This document shows, piece by piece, positions 23,419 to 34,000 of a stretch of 64,000 nucleotides of DNA (within the stretch, counting starts at the first letter, position 1; each line of letters begins with the position of its first letter). The stretch is taken from NCBI GenBank assembly GCA_963806495.1, contig CAWDYA010000008.1, positions 248,001 through 312,000 on the forward strand, in the 5' to 3' direction. The translations under genes and the position numbers were made by a program. Origin of the DNA: CAWDYA01 sp963806495 (GTDB lineage: Bacteria > Acidobacteriota > Polarisedimenticolia > JACPZX01 > DASXTC01). A model generated the notes under the pieces. That model searched no databases. It saw only the letters and a list, made by a program, of their open reading frames with translations, and was not told the DNA's origin.

Positions 23419-25132
23419 CAGGCTGGAATACTGGATCTGGGACTCGGGGATCTCGGCCGGCGGGGACATCATCCCGTACGTCGTGATGGCGCTGCTCGGC
23501 GTGGGCGTCTTCCTCACGCTGCGGCTCGGCTTCATCCAGGTGAGACATCTGGCGCACGGCTTCGCCGTCACTTCGGGAAGGTACGACGACCCGAACGAGC
23601 CGGGCGATGTCCCGCACTTCCAGGCCCTGACGACGGCGCTCTCGGCGACCGTCGGTATCGGCAACATCGCCGGCGTGGCGATCGCCATCCACTGGGGCGG
23701 GCCCGGCGCGCTGTTCTGGATGTGGGTCACGGCGGCGCTCGGCATGGCGACCAAGTACACCGAGGTGACGCTCGCACAGCGCTACCGGCACATCGAGAGA
23801 CCGGACCTCGATCCGAAGCACTGGGAGGGGTCGGTCTCGGGCGGGCCGATGTACTACATCGAGAAGGGGCTGGGCCGGATCGGCCGCCCCCTGGCGGTCT
23901 TCTTCGCGCTGATGCTCGGCTCGACCGCCTTCCTGACGGGAAACGCCGTGCAGGCGAACACCGTGGCCGACACGATGCGGAGCACCTACGGGATACCGGT
24001 CTGGATGACCGGACTGGTCTCCGCCGCGGTGGTCGCGATGGTCATCCTGGGCGGCATCGGCCGCATCGGACGCGTCACGAGCGTGCTCGCCCCGGTGATG
24101 GCCGTCATCTACGTTGCCGGCGCCCTCACCATCCTACTGCTCAACGCGGGCAAGGTCGTGCCGACGCTGATGTTCATCGTCAGTGAGGCGTTCAATCCCT
24201 CGGCCGGCGTGGCCGGAACGGGAGCCGGCGCGTTCGTGGTCACGATGATGTGGGGGGTGAGACGCGGTCTGTTCTCCAACGAGGCCGGACAGGGATCGGC
24301 GCCGATCGCGCACGCCGCCGCCAAGACCGACGAGCCGGTGTCGGAGGGGGTCGTGGCGCTGCTCGAGCCGTTCATCGACACGATCCTGATCTGCACCATG
24401 ACGGGTCTGGTGATCATCATGACCGGCGTCTGGAACGAGCGCGTCCCCACCGAGATCACCCTCGGCGGGGGCGACCTCTCATACGTCGTCCAGGACGAGT
24501 CGGGCCGGTTCGTCTCCACCGACGCGCCCGATGCGATCCCGGTGCGCGACGGGGCCCCGGCGGCGTCGGACGACACGCCGATGCTGGCATGGCACGAAGT
24601 GCCGGTGGAGCGGTTCTTTACCGACGAGGAACGAACGCTCCCCTTCGACGGCGTCATCCATGCCGGAGCCGGCAACGCGACGAGCGCGCGGGGGGAGACG
24701 TTCACCTCGCTGTACGCCCTCGCCGCGGAGAGCGCTGCGCCGCTCACCATGCTCGGGTTCGAGCGCGGGCTGCCGGGCGAGTGGGGTGACATCATCGTGG
24801 TGCTCAGCGTGATCCTGTTCGCCATCTCCACTGCGATCTCGTGGAGCTACTACGGCGACCGGTGCGCCAACTACCTGTTCGGCCGACGCGCCATCCTCCC
24901 CTACAAGGCGGTTTACGTCCTCATGCACTTTCTCGGGGCGGTCGTTCCGCTCACGGTCGCCTGGACGCTCGGCGACGTCTTTCTCGGCGTGGTCATACTG
25001 CCGAACCTGATCGCGCTCGTGCTGCTGTCGCCGAAGGTAGCCGAGATGACACGCAGCTACTTCGAGCGCAAGCCATGGATCGCGAACGCCGAGGCGCACC
25101 GGCAGGCGACGACGAAACGCCGCGGCTCGTGA
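23393..25132 (+). CDS. AGCS-family alanine/glycine:cation symporter with large extracytoplasmic insert
   Basis: 579 residues, longer than the usual 450-540. Family blocks include LSATVGIGNIAGVAIAIHWGGPGALFW (split by me at conserved Gly), TKYTEVTLAQRYR, VSGGPMYYIEKGL, GVRRGLFSNEAGQGSAPIAHAAAKT and SWSYYGDRCANYLFG. About 105 extra residues (about 354-459) with many Asp/Glu/Pro lie between membrane segments and include TDAPDAIPVRDG and FFTDEERTLPFD. TGGAGG lies close before ATG 23393, which overlaps the preceding gene. It would import alanine or glycine with Na+ or H+. Confidence 0.9.
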   Translation: MEILQNVVDRLEYWIWDSGISAGGDIIPYVVMALLGVGVFLTLRLGFIQVRHLAHGFAVTSGRYDDPNEPGDVPHFQALTTALSATVGIGNIAGVAIAIHWGGPGALFWMWVTAALGMATKYTEVTLAQRYRHIERPDLDPKHWEGSVSGGPMYYIEKGLGRIGRPLAVFFALMLGSTAFLTGNAVQANTVADTMRSTYGIPVWMTGLVSAAVVAMVILGGIGRIGRVTSVLAPVMAVIYVAGALTILLLNAGKVVPTLMFIVSEAFNPSAGVAGTGAGAFVVTMMWGVRRGLFSNEAGQGSAPIAHAAAKTDEPVSEGVVALLEPFIDTILICTMTGLVIIMTGVWNERVPTEITLGGGDLSYVVQDESGRFVSTDAPDAIPVRDGAPAASDDTPMLAWHEVPVERFFTDEERTLPFDGVIHAGAGNATSARGETFTSLYALAAESAAPLTMLGFERGLPGEWGDIIVVLSVILFAISTAISWSYYGDRCANYLFGRRAILPYKAVYVLMHFLGAVVPLTVAWTLGDVFLGVVILPNLIALVLLSPKVAEMTRSYFERKPWIANAEAHRQATTKRRGS

Positions 25133-25162
25133 GGGTTTTGCGGCTCCGCGGTCGTCCCGTGG

Positions 25163-25190
25163 TTGCATGATCCGCTCCGTGAGATAAACT
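25163..25190 (+). promoter_or_regulatory. Putative promoter for egtB-egtD
   Basis: TTGCAT (25163-25168) and TAAACT (25185-25190) are 16 bp apart in the 143-bp gap before egtB. A leader of about 80 bases would result. Confidence 0.45.
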
Positions 25191-25275
25191 GTGGCCCATC
25201 CGTCGGGCGGCAGTTCCTGCGAATTCCACCGTGGGGCGACAACGCCGCCCGCCCATCGGCGCACGGAAGGAGCGG

Positions 25276-26521
25276 ATGGACCACACGGGGGCCGACGGCC
25301 TCGCCCATCGGTACCGCGAGGTACGCTCCATGACCGAGCGGCTCTGCGCGCCGCTCTCACCCGAGGATTGCGTCGTGCAGTCGATGCCCGACGCGAGCCC
25401 CGCCAAATGGCATCTCGCGCACACGTCACTGGTTCTTCGAGACCTTCGTCCTGCAGCGGGCGCCGAAGGGATACACCGCCTGCGACGACGCGTACCGGGT
25501 GCTCTTCAACTCCTACTACAACAGCGTCGGCGAGCAGCACCCCAGACCCCGGCGCGGCATGGTCACCCGTCCCGGGCTCGACGAGGTGCGCTCCTATCGT
25601 GCACACGTGGACGAGTATATGGGACGGCTGTTCGACCGCGGCGATCTCACCGAGTCGACCGCCGCGATCATCACCCTCGGCCTCAACCACGAGCAGCAGC
25701 ACCAGGAGCTGATCCTGATGGACGTCAAGCACCTGCTGTCGTGCAACCCACTCTGGCCGGCCTATGCCCCGGCAGCCCCGCGCTCCCCCGCGACGGCGGC
25801 CGCGCTCGAATGGATCCCCTTCGCGGGCGGCACGGCGGCGATCGGCCACGAGGGGGCCGGATTCTGCTTCGACAACGAGAAGCCCCTGCACCGGGTGCTG
25901 CTCGAGCCGTACGCCCTGGCCTCGCGTCCGGTGAGCAACGCGGAGTTCGCCGCCTTCATGGAAGCGGGCGGGTACGACGAGCCCCGGCACTGGCTGTCGG
26001 ACGGCTGGGACACGGTGCGGCGGGAGGGATGGACGGCGCCCCTCTACTGGCGTCGTGACGCGCGCGGCTGGCAGCAGTTCACCCTCTCCGGGTCGCGCCC
26101 GGTGGAGCCGGACGAACCAGTCTGCCACGTGAGCTACTACGAGGCGGACGCCTACGCCCGCTGGGCCGGCGCGCGGCTTCCCACAGAGTCGGAGTGGGAG
26201 AGCGCGGCGCGCGCGCAGGGCGCGGCGACCACGGGCGTCTTTCTCGAGTCCGGTCTGTTCCACCCGTCACCTGCGCCGCGCGGGATGATGGGCAACGTCT
26301 GGGAGTGGACGGCGAGCCCCTACGTCGCCTATCCCGGCTACCGGCCCCCCGCCGGGGCGCTCGGGGAGTACAACGGCAAGTTCATGGTGAACCAGATGGT
26401 GCTGCGTGGCGGAGCCTGCGTCACGCCACAGAGCCATATCCGCCCGACCTATCGCAACTTCTTCTATCCGTCCTCCCGCTGGCAGTTCGGGGGACTTCGC
26501 CTCGCGAGGGACGAGCGATGA
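25276..26521 (+). CDS. egtB: Ergothioneine biosynthesis protein EgtB (one frameshift near 25428)
   Basis: A non-heme iron sulfoxide synthase that joins hercynine to a thiol donor using O2, about 414 residues after ignoring one base. The N-terminal DinB-like domain carries the iron-site His residues in KWHLAHT and NHEQQHQEL. The C-terminal FGE-sulfatase domain (about residues 170-410) has RPVSNAEFAAFME, VCHVSYYEADAYARWAG, ARLPTESEWESAAR, GNVWEWTASPY and RGGACVTP. The frame breaks right after KWHLAHTS; dropping one base from TCAC (25426-25429) restores WFFETFVL. AGGAG precedes the ATG. Its stop overlaps the egtD start. Confidence 0.88.
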
Positions 26522-27495
26522 AGCAGCCCGCACGGGCCATCAGGTTGCGCGACTATGCTCCAGGCACGGAGCGGTTCCTCGAGGACGTCCTCGACGGGCT
26601 GCGCCGGCCGCGCAAGCGGATCCCCTGCAAGTATTTCTACGACGAGCGCGGGTCGCAGCTCTTCGAGCGGATCTGCGATCTGGACGAGTACTATCTGACG
26701 CGCACCGAGCTGGCGATCATGGACCGGCACGCCGGCGAGATGGCCGGAGCGCTCGGCCCCGGCGTTCTGCTCATCGAGTACGGCAGCGGCAGCGGGCGCA
26801 AAACCCGGCTCCTGCTGGACCGTCTCGATGCGCCGGCGGGATACGTGCCGATCGACATCTCGGCGGAGGCGCTCGCCGACTCGGCGCGGCGGCTCGCGAC
26901 GGAGTATCCCACGCTCGAGGTGCTGCCGGTGTGCGCCGACTATACGGCGCCGTTCCGGATCCCTCAGCCGTCCCGGCCGGTGACGCGACGCGCCGTCTAC
27001 TTCCCCGGCTCAACCATCGGCAACTTCTCGCCCGCCGGCGCGCGGCGCTTTCTCGCCCACGTCGCCCGCGTGGTGGGGCCGGGTGGAAGGCTCATCGTAG
27101 GGATGGATCTGCGGAAGGACCCGGCCGTGCTCGAGGCGGCGTACGACGACGCCGAGGGCGTGACCGCTGCGTTCAACCTGAACCTGCTGAACCGGATCAA
27201 CCGGGAGCTGGGCGGCGATTTCAGGCTCGAGCGGTTCAGACACCTCGCGCGGTACAACAGCCGGCAGGGGCGGATCGAGATCTACATCGTCAGCAGCGTG
27301 GAGCAGACGGTGACGATCGCGGGCGAGAGGGTCCACTTCCGCGCCGGCGAGAAGATCCATACCGAGTACTCGTACAAGTTCGACCTCGAGCAGGTGCGTG
27401 AGATGGCGTCGCGCGCCGGGCTGACCGTGCGCAGGATCTGGACCGACCCGAAGAAGTACTTCAGCGTGCAGTACATGACCGTAGGCCGGGCCTGA
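26518..27495 (+). CDS. egtD: L-histidine N(alpha)-methyltransferase EgtD
   Basis: 325 residues, matching the family length. EgtD trimethylates histidine to hercynine with SAM, the first step of ergothioneine synthesis. Hallmarks are RIPCKYFYDERGSQLFERIC, LDEYYLTRTE, the SAM-site EYGSGSGRKTRLLLD, FPGSTIGNFSP and HTEYSYKF. It is translationally coupled to egtB by ATGA. Together they suffice for the two core steps; other egt genes (A, C, E) are not in the window. Confidence 0.95.
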   Translation: MKQPARAIRLRDYAPGTERFLEDVLDGLRRPRKRIPCKYFYDERGSQLFERICDLDEYYLTRTELAIMDRHAGEMAGALGPGVLLIEYGSGSGRKTRLLLDRLDAPAGYVPIDISAEALADSARRLATEYPTLEVLPVCADYTAPFRIPQPSRPVTRRAVYFPGSTIGNFSPAGARRFLAHVARVVGPGGRLIVGMDLRKDPAVLEAAYDDAEGVTAAFNLNLLNRINRELGGDFRLERFRHLARYNSRQGRIEIYIVSSVEQTVTIAGERVHFRAGEKIHTEYSYKFDLEQVREMASRAGLTVRRIWTDPKKYFSVQYMTVGRA

Positions 27496-27934
27496 GGCCG
27501 GATCGCCCGGCTCTCGCAGCGGCCGCGGCGGGGCCGCCGCTACTCGCTCCTGCCGCCGGCAGGAATGGGCGGGTAGGTCGCGTTTGACGGATCCCAATCC
27601 ACCGCAATCTGCGGATCCAGGTGGCGTCACCCTCGCTCTCTCTTTCTGTCAACTACCTACCTACGTTTTTTTTCGTGCGTATTCCTCGCCATGTCCTCTG
27701 CTGTTTTCTCTTCGGCTGCTCGACGCTTCTACCCGACACCCTCGTCACACGCTGGCGCGCTCGGCGGACAACTGGCCGCATCTTGCGCCGGCATCGACCG
27801 GGAGTTGGGCGTTCTTGATGGCGCGGCGAGGCGGTCGAGCGCGCCTGGGCCCGGCGCCCCTGGGTCTGGTCCGGGGTCTCGGACGTGGCGGTATCGGGGG
27901 GCATTACATCAACGAGAAAGTGATGGTTTGAGGA
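27496..27934. other. 439-bp gap with hairpins and an anomalous pyrimidine-rich stretch
   Basis: Between the 3' ends of egtD and the RND operon. It begins with two small perfect hairpins: 27525-27540 (GCGGCG/CGCCGC) and 27549-27563 (CCTGCC/GGCAGG), which could terminate egtD transcription. From about 27630 to 27730 the composition departs from the surroundings: CT-rich, with three CTAC-type repeats and an eight-T run. I find no convincing gene on either strand. Confidence 0.5.
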
Positions 27935-30900
27935 TCAGCTCGCGGGCGCTTCTTCTCCTGCCTGCGGCACGACCGGAACGGAGGTCGATGCCGCGGCCCT
28001 CGGCGCGGACGCGCGCCACAGCGTCTTGAACCAGTTGGCGACTCCCTCCACGCCGAGGGTGATCAGGGGCAGCACGAGCAGGGTCAGCAGCGCCGATGAG
28101 ATCAGCCCGCCCATCACCGTGCGCGCCAGGGGGAAGTAATAGATCCCGCCGACGGTGCTGCCGCCCACTGCGAGGGGCACGAGCCCGATGACGGTGGTGG
28201 TGGCGGTCATCAGGATGGCGCGCATCCGGTCGCGGCCGGCCTGAAGAATCGCCTCCTCGCGCGGCACGCCCGCGCGGCGGAGCTGGTTCATGTGATCCAG
28301 GAGCACGATGCCGTTGTTGACCACGATCCCGATCAGGATCAGCATCCCGATCTGGGCCATCATGTTGAACGGGGTGCGGGTGATCGCCAGCATCCAGGCC
28401 GCGCCCGCCACCGAGAACGGGATCGAGAACAGGATCGCGAACGGCTGCGCCAGCGACTCGAACAGCGACGCCATAACGATGTACACCAGCACCAGCGCCA
28501 GCAGGAAGTTGATCCCCATCTGGGCGTCCTCCTGCCCCTGCTCCAGGATCCGGTCGTCCCACGACCAGGAATATCCCGGCGGCATGTCGAAGGCGTCCAT
28601 CAGTGAGCTGATCTCCTTGCGCGCCGCGCCCCAGTCCTTCCCCTCGTAGGTCGCGTTCACGGCGGCGCGCACCTTGCGGTTCTCACGCTCGATCTCCTGC
28701 TCGCGGCGCACGATGTTGAAGCTCGCGATGTCGCCCAGCGGCACCGCCTGCCCGTCCCGCCCGCCGATCTGGAGCTTCTTCAGGTCCTCGAGGTTCTCCC
28801 GGTCCTCCATCCTCAATGCGAGCCAGGTCTCGACCTCCCGGTCGCCCGCGTCGAACCGTCGCAGACGGAGGCCGCCCAGCGTGAAGGAGAAGATCTGCGA
28901 GACGTCCTGCGCCGTCAGGCCCTGGCGCAGAGCCTTGTCCCGGTCGATCACCACCTGGATCTCGTTGCGCCCCTTGGTCAGCGAGGTCGACACGTCGGCG
29001 ACGCCCGAGACCGTGTTCAGTCGCCTCTCTGCCTCCTCGGCGAGCCGCCGCAGCACACCGCTATCCTGCCCGAAGAACTTCACCGCGAAGTAGGTGCTGC
29101 TGCCTCCCTCCTCGGCGTCCTCGTAGAAGAAGATCCTGGCGCCCGGCACATCCGGCAGCCCCTCGCGGATCCTCTTGCGCAGATCCTTGATCTCGGGGTC
29201 GGAGAGATTCTCGCGAGTCAGGTTGATTGTGGTGCCCGCCCGGTTCTCCGTGTAGAAGCTGTATACCGACTTGACGAGAAACTCCTCCCGGTGCTCGTCG
29301 AGGTACTTCTCCACCTGATTGACCGCACGTTCGGCGTCCGACTTGTACACGAAGTCCGAGAAATCGTAGTCGAGGAACAGCCGCTTGTTGACCGTTGCGG
29401 AGAACATACCGGTCTGGACCAGGCCGGCGACGAAGGGCACGAACCCGACGCACAGGCTGCCGATGATGATCAGGGTCGTCCACGCCTTGTGGCGCAGAGT
29501 CCAGGCCAACGCGCCGACGTACTTGTTCTCCATCCAGGTGATCGACTTGATCGGGGGCGACTCGCGCCGGCGCAGCAGATGCGCCGACATGAGCGGGATC
29601 AGAGTCAGCGACGAGAACAGCGAGCAGCCGAGCGCGATCGATATGGTGAGGCCCACCTCGCCGAGCCAGGTGGTGAGCTCGGTGCCGGACCCCACGATGA
29701 TCGGCAGGAACACGATGACCGTGGTGAGCGTCGACGAGGCCACGGCCGTCATGACCTCACGGGTCCCGACCAGCGCCGCCTTCTTGATGTCCGGCTCAGT
29801 CCGGTGCTTGCGGTCGATCGACTCGAGAACGACGATCGCGTTGTCCACGAGCATCCCCACCCCGAGCATCAGCCCCATCATGGAGAGGATGTTGAGCGTC
29901 CTCCCCAGGAAGTACAGAATCCCGCAGGTGGCGATGATCGAGAACGGGATCGAGAACGAGACGATCAGGGTGGAGTCGAAGCGTCTCAGGAAGAAGTAGA
30001 GGACCACCACCGCGAGGATGCCGCCGATCGCGCCCGAGGTCTTGAGCCCGTCGATGCCGCCGGTGATGGCCTCCGCCTGATCCTGGAACACGAAGAGCTG
30101 GATCCCCTTCAGCAGCGGGTCGCGGTCGATGTCCTCGTGGATCACCTTCATCACGGCGTGCACGACATCGACCGTGTTGGCCGTCGACTCCTTGAAGACG
30201 TCCAGCGCCACGGCGTACTTGCCGTCGAGATGCCGCCCGTACGGGATCGGCGGCTCCTCGTACTTCACCTCGGCGATGTCGGACAGCCGCAGGCCCCGGT
30301 CGTTCACCCGGACGTCGCGTATCTGATCCACCGACCGGAACGCACCGAGGGCACGGGCGGTGTACCTGAGACCATCGTGGCTCACCTGCCCGAGCACCAT
30401 GTTGGCGGTGGCCCCCTGAAGACGGCGGATCAGCTCGCCCACGTCGACGCCATGCTCCTTGACCTTGTCCAGGATCAGATCGATCTGGATCTCACGCGGC
30501 GCCACGCCGCCGATATCGACACGCGCCACACCGGGGACCCGGCGGATGCGGTTGGCGACGCGCGCCTCGATCAGGTCGTAGTGCTTGGAGACGTCGACGC
30601 CTTCGGCAGCGATCCGTCCCTGTATGACGGGGATGTCGTTCGTGTTGAAGGAGAAGATCAGGACCTCGCCGATGCCGGGCGGCAGCGAAGGCTTCACCTG
30701 CTCCATCTTCTCGCTGACCTGCATCCGGACGATGTCCAGATCCTGGCCCCAGGTGAACTCCAGCCCGAACTCGGAGCTGTCCGCGGTCGACGTCGAGCGC
30801 AGCTTCTTCACGCCCGACAGCGTCGACAGGACCTCCTCCACCGGTTTGGTAATCTCCTTCTCGATCTGCGTCGGATTGGAGTTCGGGTACGGGATGTTGA

Positions 30901-31039
30901 TGCCGATGAACGGGGCGTCCACCGTCGGCAGAAACGCGAGGGGAAGCCGCGCGAGGGCGATGCCCCCGACAATCATGACGCTCAGGAGCGCCATGACAGT
31001 GGTGACCGGGCGATGGACGGCGAGACCGGGCAGGCTCAT
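27935..31039 (-). CDS. RND efflux transporter, HAE1/AcrB-like (second pump of operon)
   Basis: 1034 residues, full RND length with 12 membrane helices and two large periplasmic loops. The N-terminus HRPVTTVMALLSVMIVGGIAL, the TM4 motif GMLVDNAIVVLESI and the TM10 motif GIVVNNAIVLLDHM are typical. The TM4 pair is Asp-Asn rather than Asp-Asp, and TM10 lacks the AcrB Lys. It would expel hydrophobic or amphiphilic compounds with H+ through a tripartite complex. ATGA overlap with the preceding pump gene. Confidence 0.92.
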   Translation of the reverse strand: MSLPGLAVHRPVTTVMALLSVMIVGGIALARLPLAFLPTVDAPFIGINIPYPNSNPTQIEKEITKPVEEVLSTLSGVKKLRSTSTADSSEFGLEFTWGQDLDIVRMQVSEKMEQVKPSLPPGIGEVLIFSFNTNDIPVIQGRIAAEGVDVSKHYDLIEARVANRIRRVPGVARVDIGGVAPREIQIDLILDKVKEHGVDVGELIRRLQGATANMVLGQVSHDGLRYTARALGAFRSVDQIRDVRVNDRGLRLSDIAEVKYEEPPIPYGRHLDGKYAVALDVFKESTANTVDVVHAVMKVIHEDIDRDPLLKGIQLFVFQDQAEAITGGIDGLKTSGAIGGILAVVVLYFFLRRFDSTLIVSFSIPFSIIATCGILYFLGRTLNILSMMGLMLGVGMLVDNAIVVLESIDRKHRTEPDIKKAALVGTREVMTAVASSTLTTVIVFLPIIVGSGTELTTWLGEVGLTISIALGCSLFSSLTLIPLMSAHLLRRRESPPIKSITWMENKYVGALAWTLRHKAWTTLIIIGSLCVGFVPFVAGLVQTGMFSATVNKRLFLDYDFSDFVYKSDAERAVNQVEKYLDEHREEFLVKSVYSFYTENRAGTTINLTRENLSDPEIKDLRKRIREGLPDVPGARIFFYEDAEEGGSSTYFAVKFFGQDSGVLRRLAEEAERRLNTVSGVADVSTSLTKGRNEIQVVIDRDKALRQGLTAQDVSQIFSFTLGGLRLRRFDAGDREVETWLALRMEDRENLEDLKKLQIGGRDGQAVPLGDIASFNIVRREQEIERENRKVRAAVNATYEGKDWGAARKEISSLMDAFDMPPGYSWSWDDRILEQGQEDAQMGINFLLALVLVYIVMASLFESLAQPFAILFSIPFSVAGAAWMLAITRTPFNMMAQIGMLILIGIVVNNGIVLLDHMNQLRRAGVPREEAILQAGRDRMRAILMTATTTVIGLVPLAVGGSTVGGIYYFPLARTVMGGLISSALLTLLVLPLITLGVEGVANWFKTLWRASAPRAAASTSVPVVPQAGEEAPAS

Positions 31040-34000
31040 TCCGCCGCCTCCACGGTGCCGGGCAGGATGCCGGGCACGGCCTGCGACGCCTCGTCCTCGG
31101 AGGCCGCCGCATCCGCCGGGAACCGCTTCCGGTCGAGCAGCGTGTAGACCACCGGGATGACGAACAGGGTGAGCGCGGTGGCGACCGTGAGTCCGCCGAT
31201 GACCGTGATCGCGAGGGGCGAGCGAAGCTCGGCCCCTTCACCGAGCCCCAGGGCCATCGGCAGCAGTCCCAGGATGGTGGTCGATGACGTCATCAGGATG
31301 GGACGCATCCGATCGAGCCCCGCCTGGAGGATCGCCTCGTGGCGCGCGAGCCCCTTCTCACGGTGCTGGTTGATCGCGTCGATCAGGACGATGGCATTGT
31401 TCACCACGATCCCGGCGAGCATGACGGCGCCGATCAGGGCCACGACGTTGACCGAGCTGCCGGTGAGGGCCAGCGCGGCGATCGCTCCGATGGCGCCCAG
31501 CGGAACGGTGAACATCACGATGAACGGCTGGAGGATCGACTCGAACTGGGAGGCCATCACCAGGTACACGAGAAAGATCGCGAGCCCCATCGCCAGGTAC
31601 AGCGAGTTGAACGACCGCTGCAGTTCCTCCTCCTGCCCGCTCAGCGTCGCCGTGACGCCGGCCGACAGCGGGATGTCGCGCAGTCGCTGGCGGATGTCGC
31701 TCGCCACGGCTCCCATATCGCGGCCGGACAGGTTGCCGGAGATCACGGCGGCCCGCTTCTGGCCGATCCGGCGGATCTCGCTGGGCCCCTCCTCGAGCTT
31801 CACGTCGGCGACAGACTTGAGGTAGATCGGCACGCCGTCCCGCTGCGCGACGATCATGTCCTCCACGTCGCCCACGGACGCCTGCCCCACCTCCACGGAC
31901 CTCACCTTGATGTCGATCTCCCGGTCGCCCTCGAGGAACCGGGTCGCCACCTCGCCCTGCACCTTGTTGCGGACCGTGCCCGCCACCTGGGAAAGGTCGA
32001 GCCCGAGGCGGGTGAGCTGGTCGCGATGAAACGCGATCTGCAGCTCGGGGTTGCCCACCTCGGCGGAGGACTTCACGTCGACCAGACCGGGCACCTCGGA
32101 GATGCGCTTCTTGACCAGCTCTGCCGATGCCTGAAGCGCCTCGAGATCATCGCCGTAGATCTCCACCTCGATCGGCGTCCGGAAGGTGAAGTACGAAGGA
32201 CGCTCGAACTTGAACCGGGCCTGGGGCATTCCGTCGAGACGGGACCGCAGCAGGGCGATGACCGCTTCCTCCCTGCGCGCGCCGGAGCCCGGCTTCATGC
32301 GCACCTGCAGTCGGGCGACGTTCTCCCCCTCCGTGCCGGTTCTGGTCAGCGAGAGGCCGGCCCCGCCCACGATGCTCGAGTAGGCGTCGACATCGGGGAC
32401 GTCCTTCAGCACGGACTGCACACCCTGGACGAACCTGTCGGTGGACTCCAGAGGTGTTCCCTCGGGCAGCTCGATCTGGAAGCTGAACTCACCCTGGGTG
32501 AACGACGGGATCAGGTCGAGCCCCAGCCCGCGCAGAACGACGAGCGACCCGGCGAATGCCAGCAGCGCCACCGAGAGCACCACCGCGCGCGAGCGGAGAC
32601 ACCAGCCGAGCAGTCCCGGGTAGGCCCCCAGGCCCGTTCCCAGGACGCCGTCGAACAGACGCGCCAGCGGGCGGGCACAGAACGACAGGCCGGCCCAGAT
32701 CCGGGAGAGCGCAATCCGGCTCCACCGCAGCAGGAACGACGGACCGCCCACCAGGGTCGCGCGTGCCGCACGCCGCATCCGCCCCGTGGGGGCGGCCGGA
32801 ACGGCCGGCACGCCGGTCGAGGACGAGCCGCGGTTGAGGAAGATCGCTCCCATCATCGGGATGAGCGTCAGCGAGACCGCCAGCGACGCCAGCAGCGAGA
32901 ACGAGACCGTGAGCGCCTGATCGCGGAAGAGCTGTGCGGCCACTCCCTCGACGAACACCACCGGGACGAACACGGCGACGGTCGTCAGGGTGGAGGCGAT
33001 GACGGCCCGTCCCACCTCGGAGGCTCCGCCCAGCGCGGCCGCGATGCCCGAATCGCCCCGCTCCTTGCGCTTGTAGATCGACTCGAGCACAACGATGGCG
33101 TTGTCCACGAGCATCCCCACCCCGAGCGCCAGACCTCCCAGGGACATGACGTTGAGCGTGGTGCCGGTCTGATACATCAGGAAGAAGGTGGCGATGACCG
33201 AGATCGGGATCGACACGCCGATGATCAGGGTGCTGACGATGTCCTTGAGGAAGAACATCAGGATGATGACCGCGATCAGACCGCCGATCAGGGCGTTGCT
33301 GATCACTTCCTGGATGGAGGCCTGTATGAACCGCGACTGGTCGACGCCCGTGACGACGCTGATCCCGGCCGGCAGCTCCTTCTTGACCCGGTCGAGCCGG
33401 GCGAAGATCGCCTTGGCCACCGAGACGGTATTGGCGTCACCTTCCTTGTAGAGCGCCATCTCCACCGCCTCGTCGCCGCCGAAGCGGGTGATCACCTCGC
33501 GCTGCTTGTGGCCCCTCACCACGGTGGCCACGTCGGCCATGGTGACGTTGCGGCCGTCCTTCGACACGAGCACCGTCTGCATGATGTCGTCGAGGTTGCG
33601 GAACTCGTTGCGCGAGCGCACGAGGTAGCGCGCTTCCTGCTCGTAGAGGCTGCCGCCCGCCTGGTTGATGTTCTCGCGCAGCAGCTTCTGGTTCACATCC
33701 TCGATGCTGACGCCGAGCAGGGCGAGCTTGCCCTCGTCGACCTGGACCTGGATCTCCTCCTCGTAGCCGCCGTTGACCTTGATCGCCGCCACGCCTTCGG
33801 TCGACTCGAGGTCCTTCTTGAGCACCTCCTCGGCCACGTACCGGAGCTGGGTGAGGTTCTCGCCACCGGTCATGTAGAGGCGCACCACCGGATCGTTGGC
33901 CGGGTCGAAGCGCAGCACCACCGGCTTTTCGGCCTCTTTGGGCAGCACGACCAGGTCGAGCTTCTCGCGGACGTCGATCGAGGCGAAGTCCATGTTCCGA

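Noticed and set aside
27653..27904. 83-codon very basic minus-strand frame in the anomalous gap
   Set aside because: No ribosome site, no recognisable fold, and Arg/Pro/Gln-rich composition expected from reading this unusual sequence; kept only as an unexplained region.
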